Shown piece by piece: positions 27,095 through 38,257 of a stretch of 64,000 nt of DNA. The stretch lies in NCBI RefSeq assembly GCF_034006335.1, contig NZ_JAWDIQ010000001.1; one strand, written 5' to 3'. The position numbers and the translations under genes were made by a program. The notes beneath the pieces were generated by a model, which was not told where the DNA came from, made no database searches, and saw nothing but the letters and a program-made list of their open reading frames with translations. The stretch comes from Paracerasibacillus soli (GTDB lineage: Bacteria; Bacillota; Bacilli; Bacillales; Amphibacillaceae). The first letter of the stretch is position 1, and every line of letters starts with the position of its first letter.

Positions 27095-27109
27095 GGGGTC
27101 AGACCCCAT
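27095..27109. repeat. Palindrome TGGGGTCAGACCCCA containing the stop of the btuF-like gene
   Basis: A perfect interrupted palindrome (TGGGGTC A GACCCCA). Read on the minus strand, the TGA in it is the stop codon of the gene starting at 27879. A degenerate copy follows the small gene at 9043 (9020-9037). Confidence 0.6.
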
Positions 27110-27879
27110 TAGCAAATTCTTTTCTGAAATAAGCAGCGGCTTCTATCATTTTTGCCCCATACCAGAACATTTCTCCATCGATAATTTTTAGATTAGCTTT
27201 AGAATCCATTACACGAAATTCGGCAAAATGCTTTTCTTGAAAAGGAAAAGGTTCTGTTGCTAGAAAAATATAATCGAGATTTGCTCGTTCAAAGTCCTCT
27301 ATCGTCACAATTGGATATCTACCTTCCAAGGACGTAAATGGATTGATAAAACCTAGTTTTTCTAAAACTGATTGAATATATGTATCTTTTCCTACAACCA
27401 TATATGGGTTTCGCCATATAACATAAGCTACTCTTTTTGCTTGCAAATTAGGCACATATGAAAAAGCAGTTTGTATGTTTACAGACAATTTGCTAGCTTG
27501 ATTTTGTCGATTTGTCACATCACCTAAATCCGTAATCATCCGTAATACATCGTCTATTGTTTGGATTTCAAAAACATAGACAGGGAAATATTGCTCAAGT
27601 GTTTCCACGATTTCCTGTGTATTTTCTTCTTTTTCGGCTATGATTAAATCTGGTTGTAGGGATTGAATGCGATGTAATTTTATTTCTTTTGTGCCACCGA
27701 TATTAACTGCGTTTGCTATCTTGTCCTTTGGAAATATACAAAAACGGTCGTCCAACTATTTCTTTTGCAAGTTGCAAATGATACATCGTTTCAGTTATAG
27801 CAGGAACGAGTGATACGATTCGTTTGGGTGGGTACGGAAAGGTAATCTCCCGCCCAAGATGATCAGTAATCGTGCGCAC
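27099..27879 (-). CDS. BtuF/YvrC-like helical-backbone metal or corrinoid receptor, frameshifted
   Basis: GTG start (27879) after AAGGAGG. The N-terminal part (VRTITDHLGREITFPYPPKR, RIVSLVPAITETMYHLQLA) and the main part (IANAVNIGGTKEIKLHRIQS, LQPDLIIAEKEENTQEIV, PYMVVGKDTYIQSVLEKLGF) make a PF01497-type fold. The frame breaks near 27745-27750; a net change of -2 or +1 joins VGR to RFCIFPKDKIANA. About 260 residues. There is no signal peptide or lipobox, unlike a classical solute-binding protein; cytosolic homologues of this type are common in bacilli. Ligand unproven. Confidence 0.78.
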
Positions 27880-27950
27880 TTACTCAACCTCCTTGAATGA
27901 AAAAAATATTTTATCTTAAGCGTATCGTAGTTTCACCCTTTAAGAAAGCG

Positions 27951-27990
27951 AAAAAGCCTTCCAAGATGTGTAGCATGGAAAGCTTTTTTA
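27951..27990. terminator. Terminator hairpin between minus-strand remnant and btuF-like gene
   Basis: AAAAAGCCTTCCA and TGGAAAGCTTTTTT arms with one mismatch and T/A runs on both sides. Confidence 0.7.
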
Positions 27991-28338
27991 TTATTTTTGT
28001 GGAATATCAAATCGCAATGTCTTTTCTTTAAATAACATTTTTAAGTCTTCATTTTTAAAGGGTCCTACCTCTAATTCAAATGTTTCGTAAACAGCTAAAT
28101 ATTTTTGGGGAAAATAAATACAGCATAACGCTCACCTGATCGACCTGGTTCAATTAATGAAGGTTTTATATTTTCGACCATAGAATTTGAACCCATTCGT
28201 TTCTCTTCTCCATTAATATGTAATGTTAAATTTGGGTTTTCATTTTGCACTATTTCCTTCGTATTATTTTCTATGTTTAGTTTTATCGTAATGGCAGCTA
28301 AATCTAAATAGCTAAAACGTCCTATACTGTTTCTATGT
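27991..28338 (-). pseudogene. Remnant of an unrecognised minus-strand gene
   Basis: Read on the minus strand, segments such as RFSYLDLAAITIKLNIENNT, NPNLTLHINGEEKRMGSNSM and KPSLIEPGRSGERYAVFIF are followed, after adding one C to the run 28107-28110, by KYLAVYETFELEVGPFKNED and a stop at 27993. The pattern suits a beta-sandwich extracellular or lipoprotein domain. No start codon or signal peptide is left upstream, so the 5' end seems missing. Not assigned to a family. Confidence 0.5.
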
Positions 28339-28647
28339 CATCATAAAAAAATGCGAAACAGAACAGGTGTCCTTGTTGTGTTATAATGTAAAAAGATAGT
28401 GGAAGACCAAGAACATCAAAAATATATATCTTTCAACATCACGGTCTAGTAAAATAGAAGGAAAGGGGCGAAGGAATGAATAGATAGGCGATAACTCCTA
28501 TATGCATGTTGCCATTAGTATAGTAAGCAAAAGTAATGTTTCATAATATGATTGTTTATAATCTTCTAAGTGTATTTCCACAAATAATACTTCAACTTCA
28601 CATGATAAGTCTATCAAATAATAAAATTCCTAGAGAGGAGCATGAAC
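28339..28647. other. Intergenic region upstream of sbcD
   Basis: About 310 AT-rich bases with a TATAAT at 28382. I see no gene or structured RNA. Possibly contains the lost 5' end of the remnant at 27991. Confidence 0.35.
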
Positions 28648-29840
28648 ATGAAATTTTTCCATACAGCGGATTGGCATTGGGGAAACTTGTCCAAGGGGTC
28701 TATATGACGGAGGATCAGGAATATGTTTTGCAGCAATTTATTCAGGAAGTGGAGAAAGAAAAACCTGATGCTGTCGTGATTGCGGGTGATTTATATGATC
28801 GTGCAGTTCCACCGACAGAAGCCGTAGATCTATTAAATAGTACGTTGGAGAAGATTGTTTTAAAATTAAAAACGCCAGTGATTGCCATTGCAGGTAATCA
28901 TGATAGTCCAGGCAGACTCGATTTTGGTACGAAAATTATGAGAGAAAAAGGGTTACATATTGTTGGTCAATTACAAGAAAATATGGAACCAGTTGTTTTG
29001 CATGATGAACATGGGGAAGTACATTTTCATCTAGTACCTTATTGTGATCCAAGTATCGTGCGTAATTTGTTTGATAACGAGGAAATACGGAGTCATAACG
29101 ACGCTACGAAACAAATCGTAGAACATATTGCAGAAAAAATGGATCACCATGCTCGCCACGTTTACGTAGGGCATGCTTTTGTAACCCCTTTTGGGGAAGA
29201 AGAAGAGAACACAAGTGAATCTGAGCGACCGTTATCTATCGGCGGGGCAGAGTATGTGGATGCGCATCATTTTGCAGACTTTCATTATACTGCATTGGGA
29301 CATCTACATCGGGCGCACTCTGTCCTACAGGAAAATATTCGCTATGCTGGATCTCCATTAAAATATTCTATTTCTGAAGAAAATCATCAGAAAGGATTTT
29401 ATGTTGTGGAAATGGATGCAAGTGGACAAGTATCTGTTGAAAAACGGTTGCTGCTACCACGACGTGACATTCGTACTGTTGAGGTATTGCTTGATGATTT
29501 ATTGAAACAACCAATCAATGAAGATTACGTGTTTGTTCGTTTGTTAGATGAGGTCCCTGTTCTTTCGCCAATGGAGAGGATTCGTACAGTTTATCCTCAT
29601 GCGATGCATGTAGAAAGAAAAAATTATACCATTACCCCCGTGTTTGATGATGAAGGCAGGAAGGTAAATAGAAGTTCAATGAGTGAATTAGAGTTATTTC
29701 GAGCTTTTTATAAAGAAGTAAAGGGTACAGAAGTAACGGAAGAAAAGGAAGCATTATTTAGAGAAGTCTTGGACGAGCTTATCCGGGATGAGCATGAACA
29801 ATTGCCAAAAGACAGGAAAGAGCCAATTGCAAAGAACTAA
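28648..29840 (+). CDS. sbcD: Exonuclease subunit SbcD (Mre11-like nuclease), frameshifted near the start
   Basis: ATG 28648 after AGAGAGGAG. The first ten codons (KFFHTADWH) are in one frame. Adding one T at 28677-28678 gives HLGKLVQGVYMTEDQ and the long downstream frame. Metal-binding motifs: HTADWHLGK, VIAGDLYDRAVP, IAGNHDSPGRL, VGHAFV and LGHLHRAHS. 398 residues, normal. With SbcC it cuts hairpins and protein-blocked ends. The annotation that starts at 28536 would be the wrong frame upstream of the break. Confidence 0.92.
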
Positions 29841-29984
29841 ATAGTTGGGAAGAAAAAAACTTTCGCAGTTTCACTCACTGTAAGACTCTCAATTCAAGAA
29901 TATAGGGGATTTTGAATTCATTCCACTCACATTAAGTAGCGGAAGTATCGTGCTTAATTTAGAAATAGAAAGGAGATAGTTTGC

Positions 29985-32900
29985 ATGAAACCTTTGAAAT
30001 TAACGATGACGGCTTTTGGGCCTTATAAATATACGGAGACAATTGATTTTACCGCTTTACAAGATAACCACTTATTTGTAATTTCTGAAAAACCGGCGCC
30101 GGTAAAACGACGATTTTCGATGGTATAAGTTTTGCTTTATATGGTAGTGCTAGTGGGACAGATCGTGAAAATCAGACGATGCTTCGAAGTGATTTTGCAG
30201 ACGATCAAACACATACTGCGGTTGAATTAATATTCTCCTTACACGGGCGTATTTATCGAATACTACGCCAACTTGGGCATGTGAAAAAAGGTAATAAAAC
30301 GAAGACAGGAGAACGGTTTGAGTTTTATGAACAAATAGATGGAAAAGAAGTATCTTGTATTGATCGTCAAATTGTCTCGGAAATGAATGAAAAGGTAGAA
30401 AAATTAATAGGGTTAACGCAAGAGCAGTTTAAACAAATTGTCATGTTGCCACAAGGTGAATTTCGTAAACTATTAACTTCTGATACCGAAAACAAAGAAG
30501 CAATTTTACGGAAGCTTTTTAAAACAGAAAACTATCGTCATTTGAATGAAAGGTTACGTAATCGGCGGAGTATATTAGAACAAGATTATCGTGATGCAAA
30601 AGGAAGACTTATCCAGTGGATTCGAAATATTTCTGCAGTCCTACCTGAACGGGAAAATGTGTCTTTATTTCAAATTTCAACGGAAGAGCATGTCAATGTT
30701 AATCAAATATTGGCAGGTCTTGATGATGAACTTGTATTTTACCGTGAACAGATAGTGGTAGATGAAAAGTCTTATGAATCAGCCTATACGATGCATAGTA
30801 AAAAACAAAGTGCTTATTTTCAAGCAGAGCAAATAAATAATCAATTTATGGAATTAGCACGCAAGGAAGACGAAGACAAGCGATTAAGGGAACAAGCTGG
30901 AGTTTTTGCTGAAAAAGAAAAGCAATTGAAAAATGCAGAACGCGCAAGCGAAATGATGCCATTTGAAACCCAAGTTAAACAATGGGAAGAAGATGAGGAA
31001 AAGAAAAAAATAGATGTAGAACAAAAGGAAAAGGCTAAAATAGCGGCTGAAAAAGTTTATGAAAAAGCGGATGCCTTTCATAAAGAACAGGAGGGAAAAC
31101 ATGAAGTACGGGAACAAATAACAAAAACATTAGACCGACTTACTGGTTACCTACCTACTGTGCAAGCAATTGATGAAGAAAAGAAAAGTCTCACGCTTCT
31201 TCACAACACATTTAAAAAGAGTGAGATAGATAGGGCGAAGGCGCAAGCGTTAATGGAAGAGAAAAAGGCGCGTATTGACAAACAATATGAAGCGATTCGG
31301 CAGTTGGAAAAGAAATTGAGTAGTCTTCCCAAACAGAGAAAGCAATTAGATAAGATGCGTGAACAAACGCGAATCGTGATGAATTATTTAAAGGTAAATG
31401 AAGCATGCGGCAAACTCCATGAAATTGCAAAAAAACAACAAACGATATATAAGCAGGAAAAACAAAACTATGAACAAATAGAGCAAGGATGGATAAATAG
31501 TCAAGCTCGCATTCTAGCAAGTCATTTACATGATGGAGAAGCGTGTCCTGTATGTGGGAGTCAGCACCATCCGCATAAAGCAGTTCAAGATGAAAAAGTA
31601 GTCACACGTGATGAATTAAATGACGCGAAAAGAATATTTGATGAGATAACAAAGACATATAATGAAGCAGTTGCAAACTATAAAGCTACAAAAGCGCAGT
31701 TTGAAGATGCAAAAAAAGAAATTGAAAATATTTCAATCCGCGCTGAAAAAGCGGACGAGACGTATAAACAATTAACTGTGCAAGGAAAAAAACTAAAAAG
31801 TGATGTTAATAGTTTAGAAAAATCGGAACAAAATCTCAAACAATATAAAGAAGTGCATGAACAAGAAAAAGCTCAATTGAAAGAAATAGAAAATAATAAA
31901 GAACAACTTGAAAAAATATATTATGAACAGCTAACTGCATACAATAAAGCGGAGGCGCGGTATAAAGAACGGATTGAACCGATTCCGATGATGTACGCAA
32001 ATTGGATGTGTTAGAGAAAAAAATTAAAGAAACAACCCAAGAGAAATCAATCCTTGAAAAAGCATGGAAGAAGCAAAAAAGACTTTACAAGAAGCAAAAG
32101 ATCAATGCACGAAAACTGAAATGGCATTAGAAAATGCAGATAAACAGTATGCGGAAACGGTGACAAGACGCAAACAAGCGCAAAAAGCATTTCAAGAAGC
32201 ATTAGCGGAGGCAAAATTCCCAACAATTGCAGCGTATGAACAAGCAAAACGGGATAAGGCAAGTAGAGAAAAACTTATAAGCGATATTGATCAGTATAAA
32301 CAGGCGGTTACAACAGTAAAGACAAGAATCAAGGAGTTACGAGTATTATTAGCAGATAAAACCCGTGTTGATTTAGTTGCATTGAAGCAGGAATTAGAAC
32401 AATTAAAAATGTCATATGAGAAAGCCAATGACAATTTGCACAAATCAAAACAGTATTTTGGTGAAGCGGCGACATTAAAGGAAAATATTATTGCTGCGAA
32501 TGAAACTTTAGCAGATTTAGAAACAAAGTTTGCAACAATAACTGATTTATACGATTTACTGCGTGGCCAAAATAATAAAAAGATATCTTTCGAAAGGTTT
32601 TTGCAAATTGAGTATTTAGAACAAATCATTGATGCAGCGAATGAAAGATTACGGAAATTATCAAATGGACAATTTTATTTGATGCGTAGTGACCGACAGG
32701 AAACACATGGGAAACAGAGTGGATTAGCATTAGATGTATATGATCAATCAACAGGGGCAACGCGCGATGTCAAGACGCTGTCCGGTGGTGAAAAGTTTAA
32801 TGCTTCACTATGCTTGGCACTCGGAATGTCTGACGTTATCCAAAGTTTCCAAGGAAATATTTCTATTGAAACGATGTTTATTGATGAAGGATTTGGAACG

Positions 32901-33073
32901 TTAGATGAAGAATCACTTCATAAAGCGATTGATACATTGATAGATTTACAACAATTGGCCGTATGATTGGTGTTATTTCACATGTGCAGGAATTAAAAAC
33001 AATCCTACCAGCAGTCTTAGAAGTGGAGAAGACAAGAGAAGGATATAGCCAAACGAAGTTTTTAGTGAAATAG
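29985..33073 (+). CDS. sbcC: Exonuclease subunit SbcC (Rad50-like ATPase), multiply frameshifted
   Basis: ATG 29985 after AAAGGAGA. N-terminal MKPLKLTMTAFGPYKYTETI leads to the P-loop SGKTGAGKTTIFDGISFALY after one G is added at 30087. Long coiled coils flank the zinc hook CPVCGSQHHPH near 31545. The C-terminal half has QNNKKISFERFLQIEYLEQI, signature LSGGEKFNASLCLALGM, and Walker B FIDEGFGTLDEESL. Further single-base repairs: G at 31981, A at 32064, G at 32957-32958, giving the end GRMIGVISHVQELK. About 1030 residues. Partner of SbcD directly upstream. Confidence 0.92.
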
Positions 33074-33094
33074 GACGTAAATAGAAAGTAATTG

Positions 33095-33136
33095 AAATTC
33101 CCTTTGATGCAAATGTGTCAAAGGGAATTTGTTGTT
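33095..33136. terminator. Strong bidirectional terminator after sbcC
   Basis: 13-base arms AAATTCCCTTTGA and TCAAAGGGAATTT, loop of 10, then GTTGTTT. It also sits just after a possible minus-strand stop at 33138. Confidence 0.85.
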
Positions 33137-33431
33137 TCTAAGATGTAGCTTGGTAAAATTCTTGACGCGAATTGTCAAGACGTGAAAAGATGCCGACACA
33201 AAGTTTTAGCTAACAGTACCTCCATCTTTTCAGTGTACTTTAACGGTCTCGACATCACTGCAACATACGAGATAGTTTCTTTAATATGTCGAATAGTGCT
33301 AATATAAGGAGCGTTCGCTTTTAATAGTGATACTTGGTATCATAGGGTTCAATGATGAGATTGACTGTAAACAGAAGATACGTTTTATAAAGTGTCTTTA
33401 AAAATATGAAACGATGTGGGAGGGTCTAAGA
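33137..33431. other. Gap before rtcB with a possible decayed minus-strand reading frame
   Basis: On the minus strand, fragments such as YISTIRHIKETISYVAVMSR and SRLDNSRQEFYQATS (stop at 33138-33140) read in different frames and end at the terminator. They may be parts of a small gene broken by indels. No start codon is evident and no family recognised, so I call no gene. Confidence 0.25.
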
Positions 33432-34610
33432 TTGAAAAAGCTTATTTTTGGTGAACATGATGTGAACACATTGCGACAACTTGATCAATGCCTAAAAGTC
33501 GGGAATGTTGTTGGAGGTGTCTTATGTGCAGATGGGCATTATGGATACAGTCAGCCGGTTGGCGGAGTAGTTGTTTATGAAGGTCAGATTGCTCCTTCAG
33601 GTGTCGGGTATGATATAGCATGTGGGAATAAGGCAGTGAAAACTAATCTGAAGTATGAGGATGTCAAAGGCAAAATCAGTGTCATCATGGATGAAATTGA
33701 AGATGTCATACCATTTGGTGTAGGTACAAAGAATAAGCAGCGAATCGATCATGGTGTATTTGATGATGCAGATTGGAACGTGTATAAAGAAATTGGCAAA
33801 CATGAACATGATCAACTAAAGGCGTTAGCACGCGAGCAACTTGGGACTACAGGTTCTGGCAATCATTATGTCGATATATTAATAGATGAGAAAACGGAAG
33901 AAATATGGATTGGTAATCATTTTGGAAGTAGAGGATTGGGGCATCGAACTGCAACTGGATTTTTAAATCTAGCAAAGGGATTTCGTTTTTCAGATTCAGC
34001 ACCCCGTGAATCAATGGAACAACCGCCGACTTTACTAGATTTGGATACGGAGCTAGGTGAGTTATATTTTCGAGCTATGCAGTTAGCTGGAAAGTATGCA
34101 TATGCTGGACGGGATATTGTGATGGATAAAGTAGTCGATATATTAGGTGCGGATATTTTACAAGAAGTACATAATCATCATAACTATGCATGGAAAGAAG
34201 AACACTTTGGTAAAGAGTATGTTGTTGTTCGTAAGGGAGCGACTCCAGCTGCACCTGGTCAACTAGGATTTGTTGGGGGAAGTATGGGCGATATATCTGT
34301 TATTTTAAAAGGAGTTGAATCAGAAAAAAGTCGCCAAGCTTTTTATAGTACGGTTCACGGATCCGGACGAATTATGAGTCGTACAAAAGCTGCTGGGAAA
34401 TTCAATTGGCGCACACGAAAGCGTACAGGTGGTGTGATTACCGAAAAGGAAATGTATCGTGCTGTGAAAAAATATGGTGTAGAACTACGTGGTGGAGGTA
34501 CAGATGAAAGTCCTTTTGTTTATCGAAAATTACAAGAAGTATTGGCTGCTCACAACGGGACTGTGGAAGTATTACATGTGTTAAAGCCAATCGGGGTTGT
34601 AATGGATTAA
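33432..34610 (+). CDS. rtcB: RtcB-family RNA-splicing ligase
   Basis: TTG at 33432 follows GGGAGGG; the in-frame ATG at 33414 lies inside that ribosome site. 392 residues. Metal and GMP-site motifs: LCADGHYGYSQPVGG, SGVGYDIACGNKAV, TTGSGNHYVDI, HFGSRGLGHR, EVHNHHNYAW, RKGATPA and STVHGSGRIMSRTKA with the guanylated histidine, plus a terminal VLKPIGVVMD. Joins RNA 3'-phosphate or cyclic phosphate to 5'-OH ends. No archease or RtcA gene nearby. Frame intact. Confidence 0.93.
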   Translation: MKKLIFGEHDVNTLRQLDQCLKVGNVVGGVLCADGHYGYSQPVGGVVVYEGQIAPSGVGYDIACGNKAVKTNLKYEDVKGKISVIMDEIEDVIPFGVGTKNKQRIDHGVFDDADWNVYKEIGKHEHDQLKALAREQLGTTGSGNHYVDILIDEKTEEIWIGNHFGSRGLGHRTATGFLNLAKGFRFSDSAPRESMEQPPTLLDLDTELGELYFRAMQLAGKYAYAGRDIVMDKVVDILGADILQEVHNHHNYAWKEEHFGKEYVVVRKGATPAAPGQLGFVGGSMGDISVILKGVESEKSRQAFYSTVHGSGRIMSRTKAAGKFNWRTRKRTGGVITEKEMYRAVKKYGVELRGGGTDESPFVYRKLQEVLAAHNGTVEVLHVLKPIGVVMD

Positions 34611-34816
34611 AGACTTACTACGGAAGCATATTTTAAAGTTCTGATGTCGTGAAATAAAATTCACTTAAACGGATTGTATATACCCCACAACAAATAATCT
34701 TTTTTTCATCAAATGATATAATAATTAAGTTAATACATTTATTATACAACACTACTATTATACTAACTGATAATCTGTTAAGATGATAATTTAAGAGGAA
34801 CTAATGGGGATAGAAG

Positions 34817-35529
34817 ATGGTTGCGAATCACGCAGAACGATTTTTAACCGCATACAATCGGATTGAGAAATATTTGAAAGTGCAAGTTCATGATAAACGA
34901 GAATTGGGCTTTAGTCGAATGGTACGTATGTTAAGTAAGTCAAATGCGGTCTTAAAACAGTATCAAGATGATTTGCTTGAGTTTGCCCAGTTGAGAAATG
35001 CGATTGTTCATAATCGAGTAGATACAACATATGTAATAGCGGAGCCTCATTTGTCAATAGTGGAGCAAATCGAAAGGATTGAAAGAGCATTAACGAAACC
35101 AAAGCAAGTCATTCCTTTTTCGCAAAAAAGGTTGTTCAATTTCAACAGAATGATTCGCTTGCTATTGCATTGGAGCAAATTAAAGGAAACGGTATTTCTA
35201 CGTTCCCGATTTACCATGGTATACGTTTTATCGGTATTTTATCGGAAAAGGGAATTGCTCATTGGATGGCAAAAAATATGAACAATTCAATAGCCTCCAT
35301 TCGCGATGCATCGTTAGGAAATGTATTGGCGTGTCAAGGGAATCATAATTATGCGTTTATTCAACGGAGCACTTCGATATATGATGCTCAGGAAATTTTT
35401 AAAGACCAAATAGGGCAGGGGTATCGACTAGATGCTTTACTCATCACGGATAGTGGAGATTCAACTGAAAAATTACTTGGTATGATTACCCCACGTGATA
35501 TTATCGATATTCCATTATTATGGAAATAA
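34817..35529 (+). CDS. HEPN-like helical domain fused to two CBS domains, frameshifted
   Basis: ATG after GGGGATAGAAG. The N-terminal ~95 residues are helical and contain FAQLRNAIVHNRVDTTYVIA, an R-x4-H motif typical of HEPN-like domains. Adding one A in the run 35124-35129 gives KKVVQFQQNDSLAIALEQIK and two CBS modules (STFPIYHGIRFIGILSEKGI; YAFIQRSTSIYDAQEIF with GMITPRDIIDI). About 237 residues. CBS pairs usually bind adenosine nucleotides. Function unknown; the HEPN assignment is by motif only. Confidence 0.68.
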
Positions 35530-35776
35530 TAAAACCGCACATACAAAAAAGGATAAACTATCATATTATGAAAAGATAACTTACTAATTAAATCTGCAAA
35601 AATGATATAAGCACGATATAAATAAGTATATTCATGACGGGTATTGTAAAATATTCCCTAATAAACTTTTACTATATATGCAGGAAGTGGGTCCAATTTA
35701 TTAAAAGTAAACCATGATTCTATGGACTGTTCATGACAATAAAATGATTTTTATCTAGAAAGGATATCATGTCTAC

Positions 35777-36577
35777 ATGAAGGCTATTATTTTTGATTTA
35801 GATGACACACTTCTTTGGGATAAAAAGAGTGTAGCAGTAGCTTTTAAAAGGACTTGTGAAATTGCCGGAGGATATTACAGGTCACTTGATCCAAAGCGAT
35901 TAGAAAAACATGTACGAAAACACGCACAGGATTTATACAAAACTTATGAAGTATATCCGTTTGTGAAAGATATCGGGATTGGTACGTTTGAAGCATTTTG
36001 GGGAGAATTCGCTGAATATGAAACCTTGCATGAAATTGTACCAGAGTTTCGAAAGGAAGCATGGACACGTGGATTAGAAGAAGTTGGCATAAAAGACGCT
36101 AAATTAGGGGCAATGCTAGCCGAAGTTTTTCCAGTAGAACGAAAACATCATCCATTCGTCTATGAAGAGACTTTTGAAGTGTTAGAACAGCTACAAAATA
36201 AGTATGCACTTGCTTTACTGACGAATGGATCAGCAAATTTGCAACGGGAAAAATTAAAGTTAACACCGCGTTTATCATCATATTTTGACCATATCGTTAT
36301 TTCAGGGGATTTTGGTACTGGAAAGCCAAACCCAGCTATCTTTGAATATGTCCTAGATTTATTATCAGTTCGGGCAGATGACGCCATGATGATTGGAGAT
36401 AATTTACATACAGATATTTTAGGGGCAAGTAGAGTAAAGATACCATCTGTATGGATAAACCACCATGATCAATTACAACATAACATTGAACCAACGTATG
36501 AAATAAATCGTTTACGTGATTTGTTACAAGTCATTGAAAAGATAAATGAAAATAAGTTCATACAAACTAAATTGTAA
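35777..36577 (+). CDS. HAD-family phosphatase (YsaA-like)
   Basis: 266 residues. Haloacid dehalogenase motifs: nucleophile FDLDDTLLWD at the start, LLTNGSANLQREKL (motif II), GKPNPAIFEYVL (motif III lysine) and MIGDNLHTDILGA (motif IV). The cap domain lies between motifs I and II, so subclass IA. It resembles Bacillus YsaA, sometimes linked to phosphoserine phosphatase activity. serA and an aminotransferase gene lie 1.8-4.5 kb away, which would fit serine synthesis, but this is an inference. Frame intact. Confidence 0.85.
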   Translation: MKAIIFDLDDTLLWDKKSVAVAFKRTCEIAGGYYRSLDPKRLEKHVRKHAQDLYKTYEVYPFVKDIGIGTFEAFWGEFAEYETLHEIVPEFRKEAWTRGLEEVGIKDAKLGAMLAEVFPVERKHHPFVYEETFEVLEQLQNKYALALLTNGSANLQREKLKLTPRLSSYFDHIVISGDFGTGKPNPAIFEYVLDLLSVRADDAMMIGDNLHTDILGASRVKIPSVWINHHDQLQHNIEPTYEINRLRDLLQVIEKINENKFIQTKL

Positions 36578-36607
36578 AATACCGCTTTTTTGCTGCGGTA
36601 TTTTTTT
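36577..36607 (+). terminator. Rho-independent terminator after the HAD gene
   Basis: AAATACCGC TTTTTTGCT GCGGTATTTTTTT, directly following the stop codon. Confidence 0.85.
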
Positions 36608-36786
36608 AGTGGATATATGAAACATTGGGGATAGAAAATAAACTGCCGAGTTAGTGTTGTGGTTTTTTAAGTATAAGTATGCAATTATTGCTCACAATAT
36701 GGTTGCACATTATATTGCATAAGATTGAGCAAATTACTTCGTGAAACGAAGAAATTATGCTATATTTATATATTGTTATTAAAATT

Positions 36787-36813
36787 TTACCGTCATATGT
36801 ATGATGACGGTAA
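36787..36813. promoter_or_regulatory. Palindromic operator candidate in front of the MFS exporter
   Basis: 10-base arms TTACCGTCAT and ATGACGGTAA separated by 7 bases, 17 bases before the start codon. Typical of TetR- or MarR-family operators controlling drug exporters; the regulator gene is not in sight. Confidence 0.55.
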
Positions 36814-36830
36814 CGGAAAGAAGGAATAGT

Positions 36831-38257
36831 ATGGTTGCAAATCAAGAGGGTGTACAATCCCAACAGAAAATAAGTGTTATTCCATTAACATCTGTTTTAT
36901 TAGCTGGGGCATTTGTGGCCATTTTAAATCAGACACTACTTGCTACAGCACTGCCACATATTATGCGCGATTTACATATTGACGCCAATACGGTTCAGTG
37001 GTTACAATCGATATTCATGCTTGTTAATGGAATTATGATCCCTATTACAGCATTTTTAATTGAACGGTTTACAACGAGAGGGCTATTCCTTTCAGCAATG
37101 GGCTTGTTCGGATTAGGGACCGTAATTTGTGCTATTTCTCCATCTTTTACATTTTTACTAGTAGGGAGAGTACTACAAGCATCAGGTGCTGGAATTATCA
37201 TGCCACTTATGCAAACAATCATGTTTTTAATTTTTCCAAAAGAAAAACGTGGTTCAGCAATGGGCATGTTTGGTTTAGTCATTGCATTTGCGCCTGCAAT
37301 TGGCCCTACTTTATCAGGATGGCTTATCGAAAACTATCCATGGCGTAGTTTGTTTTATGTTGTTATTCCAATCGTTGTAATTGATATGATATTAGCTTAT
37401 TTCCTTTTGAAAAATGTAACAGAACGTTCTTTTCCAAAGGTGGATATGTTATCAATCGTCTTGTCCACATTAGGATTTGGGGAATATTATACGGCTTCAG
37501 TACAGCTGGAAGTCATGGTTGGTTAACAGCCCATGTGTTGATTTCATTACCTATTGGAATTATCGCGTTATCTTGGTTTATTTATCGCCAACTTCATTTG
37601 GAACAGCCGATTTTGGAGTTTCGGGTATTTAAGAATAAAATATTCACATTAACGACTATCTTAGGTATGATTGCATTTATGGCAATGATTGGTGCTGCTG
37701 TGATACTACCAATTTTAATGCAGGAAATGTTAGGCTTCTCAGCTTTACGATCTGGTCTTGCTTTATTGCCTGGGGCAGTTTTGATGGGATTGATGAACCC
37801 AATAACTGGGCGTTTATTTGATAAATTTGGTGCAAGACGTTTAGCGATACCAGGTTTAACAATTGTCGTCATTACAACATTTTTATTTTCAATTTTAAAT
37901 GACCAAACGACATTTACGTATTTGGCTATAGTTAACGCAGTTCGTATGTTAGGAATTGCAATGGTTATGATGCCTGTTACGACAGCTGGTTTGAATCAAT
38001 TATCAAATAAGCTTATTCCACATGGTACAGCTATGAACAATACGATGCGACAAGTTGCTGGAGCAGTTGGTACAGCACTTCTAGTTACATTAATGACAAA
38101 TCATGCTGTTCCTAATCAAGGAGCAAATGGAGCGATTCAAGGTGTTAACTTTGCCTTCCTAGTAGCAGCTATACTCGCAGTAGTTGCTTTAGGCTTGTCG
38201 TTCTTTATTAAAGAAAACCATGCACATTTACAAAAGAAAGCAGCTGTAGATAAATAA
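36831..38257 (+). CDS. MFS transporter, DHA2 (EmrB/QacA) drug:H+ antiporter type, copy 1, frameshifted
   Basis: ATG 36831 after GAAAGAAGGA. Motifs of 14-helix exporters: TSVLLAGAFVAILNQTLLAT, LVNGIMIPITAFLIERFTTR, GRVLQASGAGIIMPLMQTIM and FGLVIAFAPAIGPTLSGWLI (antiporter motif C). One G added to 37489-37492 joins GFGGILYGFSTAG to the second half (FRVFKNKIFTL, MNPITGRLFDKFGARR, HGTAMNNTMRQVAGAVGTAL). About 475 residues. The palindrome upstream suggests repressor control. Closely similar to the gene at 53179. Confidence 0.87.

Noticed and set aside
28536..28647. sbcD starting at 28536
   Set aside because: That frame has no ribosome site. The canonical FFHTADWH start lies in another frame from 28648 with AGAGAGGAG upstream.
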